Shown here: one piece after another, positions 8,354 through 11,397 of the stretch
Layout of the letters: each line of letters opens with the position of its first letter
Position numbering within the stretch: position 1 is the stretch's first letter
Source of the DNA: Paraglomus occultum
Taxonomy: Eukaryota > Glomeromycota > Glomeromycetes > Paraglomerales > Paraglomeraceae
NCBI GenBank assembly: GCA_910592205.1
Contig: CAJVPJ010001214.1
Span: 1-11,397 of the forward strand
Reading direction: 5' to 3'
DNA: 11,397 nt
Translations under genes and position numbers: made by a program
The notes under the pieces: model-generated
What the model was told of the DNA's origin: nothing
Database searches by the model: none
What the model saw: the letters and a program-made list of their open reading frames with translations, nothing else

Positions 8354-8435
8354 TGGATGCTTTCTTGATTTTGCGTGTCCTTTATTAAGCACAGCTAAGG
8401 TGGACCTCTAAAGCTGCTTTTGGATGCTTTCTTGA
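8354..8435 (+). repeat. 67-bp insertion flanked by a 15-bp direct repeat
   Basis: TGGATGCTTTCTTGA occurs exactly at 8354-8368 and 8421-8435. The 52 bases between can fold: AAGC-a-CAGCT, then AGGT-GG-ACCT, then AGCTG-CTT make a near-perfect hairpin centred near 8402. Removing one period of 67 reconnects two protein frames of the coiled-coil gene (KEMDAFL to LNEV). It looks like a small insertion with target duplication, or a slippage event. Confidence 0.65.
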
Positions 8436-8753
8436 ATGAGGTGTATAAGTAATAAGAAAAATGTTAATGACACAATTAAGCAGAGAAATCGGGAAAAGAA
8501 ACTTCAAGCTCAAGAGTCTTTTCCAACACCTCAAGATCTCAACTCAGTTACTCAACCATGCAATAGCACAACATCCGAAGCATCAGCTACCAATATTATG
8601 GAATCCTCTTATTATTATTCAGACAGTGATAAAATTGTTTCTCAAAACAAAATGGGAATAGAGCATAAGAAAGGTAAAGGATTAGACAAGCTTAAACATG
8701 AATTGTTCGCCCCAGAAACATCACAAGAGCCATCAATAAAACAAGACAATGTG

Positions 8754-9315
8754 ACCGAAATTTCAGAGACATTATGTCCGGAAAAGTTACCTCTGATAAC
8801 AAATCTATACTATATCTAGCATTGATGAGGCCTCACAACATTTAGCTCAATTATGCGATGAAGCTTTCAGTGCTGAAGATAGAGCAAATCGAGCTAATCA
8901 AGAAGAAATTTTATGTTGGTCTCTATATGCAAAGGATTTTAGAGTTCAATATAATGAGATTATAGATAGTAGCAGAGGTAAAATTGGTGAAAGAAGGTGA
9001 GAAGCTTATTATATGATTCCATTACAAAACGACTTAGTTTACTTCGCAATCTGAGATCCAAAGAATTAGGATTACAACTTCGAGAGATATCACGAGATAG
9101 TTTGCACAAGAAAACTCAGAGAGCTGGGAAAGTCTATAAATTTTTCGAAAAAGTGGGCCTTAGGCCTAGATAAAATCAAGTATATTAAATCTTATAGTGC
9201 AACTTCTATTTCGGAGCTTACTAATGAGCAAATCCAAGAGGTTATAGATTATGGAATATCTTTGGAAAAGTTACCTCATATGACTGAAATTTCCAAGACA
9301 TTATGTCCCGGAAAA
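8754..9315 (+). repeat. Internal ~32-bp imperfect repeat within the coiled-coil gene
   Basis: ACCGAAATTTCAGAGACATTATGTCC (8754-8779) recurs as ACTGAAATTTCCAAGACATTATGTCCC (9283-9309), coding TEISETLCPEK and TEISKTLCPGK. GGAAAAGTTACCTC follows the first copy and precedes the second. A separate 17-bp repeat, GCTGAAGTAAGTATATC, lies at 9343-9359 and 9448-9464 and codes AEVSIS twice. The C-terminal half therefore grew by local duplication. Confidence 0.6.
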
Positions 9316-9794
9316 GGTGTGACAAAGAATACTCCACCAAAAGCTGAAGTAAGTATATCTAATGAATCGATTTCTTTAGATTCATCCCAGGAAAATAATC
9401 AAGATAAGTCAAAGACTCAAAATTCTGTTTCCTCGAAATTACCAGATGCTGAAGTAAGTATATCACAGGTAAATACATCTAGCCACCTTGTGACTACCTC
9501 TGACAATAAATTTCGACCTCCTATCTCTATTTTACCCGATAACCCAGAAGAGAAGCGAAAATCTGTTATTAATAAAGTTCTAGAGCAGTTTCCTTATTTA
9601 TCTTTTCGAAGTATAGCAATAAAAATCACGATTATTTTGATTTTAATAGTTCAGTATCCTGTCCTATATGCAATAAAGATCATAAAAAAGAAAATATAAG
9701 ATATAATGTAGAGGGTGAATGGGGTAGTGGGGATTATGTCAATACAAAAACCTATCGTCTCAAATGCTGGGAGGCTTATCAAAATTCAATCTAA

Positions 9795-9919
9795 ATAGTA
9801 ACGGTGAAAGTATAGACTGGTGATTTCGAATATTAATATCGTTGACCAATTCAACTCGATATTCACTATTTCCCGGATACGTTACGCATTGATCAGGCAC
9901 GGAGTGCACTGCTCCGCAG
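9795..9919. other. 3' flank of the coiled-coil gene
   Basis: No gene seen. It contains GGATACGTTACGCATT (9876-9891), loosely like the sequence upstream of repeat copy A, and the palindromic AGTGCACT at 9903-9910. Confidence 0.35.
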
Positions 9920-9988
9920 ATAAACCAACTATTTTTTTTTCTATCGCTCGGTTATGATGTTCTACGAACTTCTATGCTGATCTCTGAT
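9920..9988 (+). repeat. Dispersed repeat, copy B
   Basis: Matches copy A in order and orientation: ATAAACCAACTAT, CTATCGCTCGG, ATGTTCTACGAACTTCTATG and CTGATC. It carries a longer T run (9932-9940). Its right edge touches the - strand coding remnant, so the repeat may be part of a larger duplicated gene segment rather than a mobile element. Confidence 0.65.
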
Positions 9989-10257
9989 TCGCGGATTTAG
10001 GCCTATTCTAACGTGATACACATCAATGTCGAGATTTTCTGTATCAGTATTAAATCTCCCACCAAATGTAATAGCAACTTATATGAATCAGCGAGTGTTT
10101 TTCCATCGGGCTCGTGTTCTATTTGCTTTAACGTAATACTATTAATACCAAGTTTTTCTTAAATTGCTATTATATCCTTTTCTTTATATAAAAGTACTCC
10201 ATATAAGAAGCAAATGTTTTGCTTTATTATTAAAATATCTAATATATTTAATGTAGA
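9960..10257 (-). pseudogene. Remnant of an unrecognised protein domain, related to the + strand ORF at 10302
   Basis: Reading down from about 10257, one frame gives NICFLYGVLLYKEKDIIAI, a TAA at 10161-10159, then EKLGINSITLKQIEHEPDGK and TLADSYKLLLHL. A one-base change of frame near 10060 gives GRFNTDTENLDIDVYHVRIG, reaching about 9985 and running into repeat copy B. The pattern E.DI..I-x-E.LGI matches YLEEDINTIQEELGI in the + strand ORF, also at base level (GGATATA, AATT, CTTGGTAT), and the TAA sits exactly where that ORF has CAG (Gln). I do not recognise the family. It is a broken copy with no start codon visible. Confidence 0.5.
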
Positions 10258-10301
10258 AATTAACGTATAATATATAAATTAAGCGAATGTAGCGAATTTA
10301 A

Positions 10302-10709
10302 TCTGAAAACAATTATAACCACAAAGATTCTTCCAATTTATCACTTTCGAAATTATTTAATTTGCTTTTATACTTGGAAGAGGATATAAACACAATTCAG
10401 GAAGAACTTGGTATCGTTGGTTATACTAATCAAGAAATGGCGGAAGAAGCTGATGAAAACGCAAGAGCGTATCTCCGAAAGTTTGAGAAATTTCACCGTC
10501 CATTAGAAGATGTTCCAAGTGTATTAATACAGAAATTCATTGACAAGGGGGTAAAAATATTTTATTTTACTGGAGAGGGGCTCCCATTATTTCCGAATGT
10601 TTCTCCTCAACAATCACACGAAATTTTCGTAGGCTCGAAGAGCCATTGCTCCGCAATGAAAAATTATACTAGCACTAATCAGTGCCCATGTTTTGGACAG
10701 GTTAGCTAA
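10302..10709 (+). pseudogene. Unrecognised ORF without an ATG at its 5' end, probably truncated
   Basis: The frame is open from 10302 to the TAA at 10707-10709. It begins SENNYNHKDSSNLSLSKLF and holds YLEEDINTIQEELGIVGYTN, EMAEEADENARAYLRKFEKF and LIQKFIDKGVKIFYFTGEGL. The first ATG in frame lies well inside (about 10437, MAEEADE), after the part shared with the - strand remnant, so the true start is lost or sits in an upstream exon. The last 20 residues (SKSHCSAMKN...) look unlike the rest. A CAG|GTTAGC donor-like site at 10701 and an AATAG at 10744-10748 could mark a 48-base intron, but the following frame is weak. It ends 33 bases from the 3' end of the opposite-strand gene. Function unknown. 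Confidence 0.45.
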
Positions 10710-10741
10710 TCTACCTTCGGAAATATAATAATAATCTAATA

Positions 10742-11278
10742 CTAATAGGCCTTATTACGAAGCTTATTTCCACGATGTTTTCGGATAGGAGAGACAACCT
10801 TTTTCTTTTTAATATGAACACGATTCTTTCGGGATTTTATTGGATTGAGATCATACCAGTCTGAATCCGTAGATTCTGAATCAGAGCTGAATGAATTAGT
10901 TTCTGTCTCAGACTTTATCCATGGTAGCTTTACTTTATTTATACAACTTAGTTCACACTCAATAATACGGAGTTTTTCAAAAATTCCATACTCTATATCA
11001 TTTTCTATAGAATAAACTGACTTCCAAATATTATTGAGGTGCGTTTTGATTGAAAGCCTTCCACATCCATCACCTAAATCTACTTTAGGATATTTCTTAA
11101 TCTTGCTAGCTCTGTTATTTTTGGAAAAATCATATCTTCTGGGAATTGGAGGCATATGAGGTATACTGTGAAATATTCCATGATGTCTCTTTCGGTGCTT
11201 ATTATCTTCACTTCTGAGAGATAATTTCTTGAACATATCCACAAGTTTATCCAGAGTTTGATCGAGTTTCGACTCCAT
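10742..11278 (-). CDS. Hypothetical basic protein with a serine/acidic segment
   Basis: The first good ATG is at 11278 (MESKLDQTLDKLVDMFKKLS), giving 178 residues to TAG 10744-10742. The frame is open further upstream to the window edge, through the 8-bp repeat, so an upstream exon or a longer protein cannot be excluded. An amphipathic N-terminal helix is followed by His/Arg-rich RKRHHGIFHSIPHMPPIPRR, a middle helical part with a few Cys, then SETETNSFSSDSESTDSDWY and a strongly basic tail ending RKHRGNKLRNKAY. No catalytic motif is visible. Ser/Asp-rich then Lys/Arg-rich ends also occur in some fungal gag-like proteins, so it could be element-derived. The frame is unbroken, unlike most neighbours. 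Tail to tail with the + strand ORF ending at 10709. Confidence 0.5.
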   Translation of the reverse strand: MESKLDQTLDKLVDMFKKLSLRSEDNKHRKRHHGIFHSIPHMPPIPRRYDFSKNNRASKIKKYPKVDLGDGCGRLSIKTHLNNIWKSVYSIENDIEYGIFEKLRIIECELSCINKVKLPWIKSETETNSFSSDSESTDSDWYDLNPIKSRKNRVHIKKKKVVSPIRKHRGNKLRNKAY

Positions 11279-11323
11279 CAAATTAGATAAGTTATTTTTA
11301 TTCGAGCTGGCTTTATTTACGGT

Positions 11324-11336
11324 GTACCCCAGGTAC
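11324..11336. repeat. Small perfect inverted repeat
   Basis: GTACC and GGTAC flank a CCA loop, upstream of the ATG of the - strand ORF. Too short to assign a role. Confidence 0.35.
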
Positions 11337-11360
11337 AAAAGTGACAAAAACTGCGAACCT

Positions 11361-11397
11361 GAGCAGTAGAGTAGTAGAGCAGTAGAGCAGTAGAGCA
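11361..11397. repeat. 8-bp tandem repeat at window edge
   Basis: Four full units and a partial one: GAGCAGTA, GAGTAGTA, GAGCAGTA, GAGCAGTA, GAGCA. One unit has a C to T change. The array runs off the end of the window, so its true length is unknown. Confidence 0.85.

Larger units (their letters stand above)
7922..9794 (+). pseudogene. Coiled-coil protein with C-terminal zinc-ribbon-like end, Rhizophagus-type family, multiply broken
   Basis: ATG is at 7922 or more plausibly 7985 (MQDQRDNPKDLSELD). A long leucine-zipper coiled coil follows (KKRIAELEAENAKLK ... VEELERKNTEFEARLAILEQ), with an (ATT)4 run at 8084-8095 coding four Ile. Later blocks lie in shifting frames: PEITVSVVDVSYSVVENLNN (from about 8217), IKQRNREKKLQAQES (from about 8450), DRANRANQEEILCWSLYAKD (8800-8997), SITKRLSLLRNLRSKELGLQ (to about 9160), DKIKYIKSYSATSISELTNE to KVLEQFPYLSF (to about 9605) and VSCPICNKDHKKE...YRLKCWEAYQ, stop at 9792. 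The last block has CxxC plus a later Cys, like a small zinc ribbon. I recall many intact paralogues with this order in Rhizophagus, function unknown. About six one-base shifts and one 67-bp insertion break it here. Confidence 0.65.

Noticed and set aside
8461-8661. Second + strand open frame overlapping 8436-8819
   Set aside because: The overlapping frame carries the family-like block IKQRNREKKLQAQES; this one is a shadow.
9660-9699. Hydrophobic tail suggesting a membrane anchor
   Set aside because: The next frame carries the CPIC...C zinc-ribbon-like end, so the tail arises from a frameshift.
1-11397. CRISPR array, tRNA, rRNA or bacterial operon
   Set aside because: No regular spaced repeats, no tRNA cloverleaf seen, no rRNA signature. 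Introns and families indicate a eukaryote.

Overview
The window looks like nuclear DNA of a fungus, most likely an arbuscular mycorrhizal fungus of the Rhizophagus/Glomeromycotina type. The base composition is AT-rich. Two short spliceosomal introns have textbook signals: 4248-4328 (GTATGT...TATATAG) and 7551-7625 (GTAAGT...TTTACAG with a CTAAT branch site). Several protein families resemble ones I recall as heavily expanded in Rhizophagus genomes. That assignment rests on memory of those families, not on a search. I saw no bacterial operon layout, tRNA, rRNA or CRISPR.

Left part (1-2732). The first 570 bases hold no gene I can support. A Tigger/pogo-like terminal repeat starts at 573. A broken hAT-like transposase fragment follows on + (639-1178) and runs head-on into a broken gag-like retrotransposon fragment on - (1834-1179). 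At 2732-2213 on - lies a short protein whose first half resembles the ubiquitin-like N-terminal header of Crinkler (CRN) proteins; it is broken by one frameshift.

Middle (2733-5174). About 616 bases separate the CRN-like gene from a divergent, spliced + strand gene (3349-5174). Its long last exon has a PD-(D/E)XK-nuclease-like layout. Exons 2 and 3 are clean; exon 1 contains an in-frame TGA.

Centre right (5677-9794). A 2-oxoglutarate/Fe(II) oxygenase gene (5677-7672) has an HxD...H...R core and a basic, NLS-like first exon. A coiled-coil protein with a C-terminal CxxC zinc-ribbon-like end follows (7922-9794). Both are shattered by single-base shifts, yet each block between shifts still reads as good protein. 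In the second gene a 67-bp segment with a 15-bp flanking duplication is also inserted. This means either very recent decay or uncorrected indel errors in the assembly.

Right end (9800-11397). Two diverged relatives of one unrecognised domain lie head to head around an AT-rich spacer (- 10257-9960 and + 10302-10709). An intact - strand ORF (11278-10742) encodes a basic, serine/acidic protein of unknown function. An 8-bp tandem repeat runs off the edge. A ~70-bp dispersed repeat occurs downstream of the nuclease gene (5341-5409) and of the coiled-coil gene (9920-9988).

Overall this is a transposon-rich accessory region with a CRN-like header gene, a nuclease-like gene and a DNA/protein-modifying oxygenase-type gene. 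Any functional link between them is inference from proximity only.
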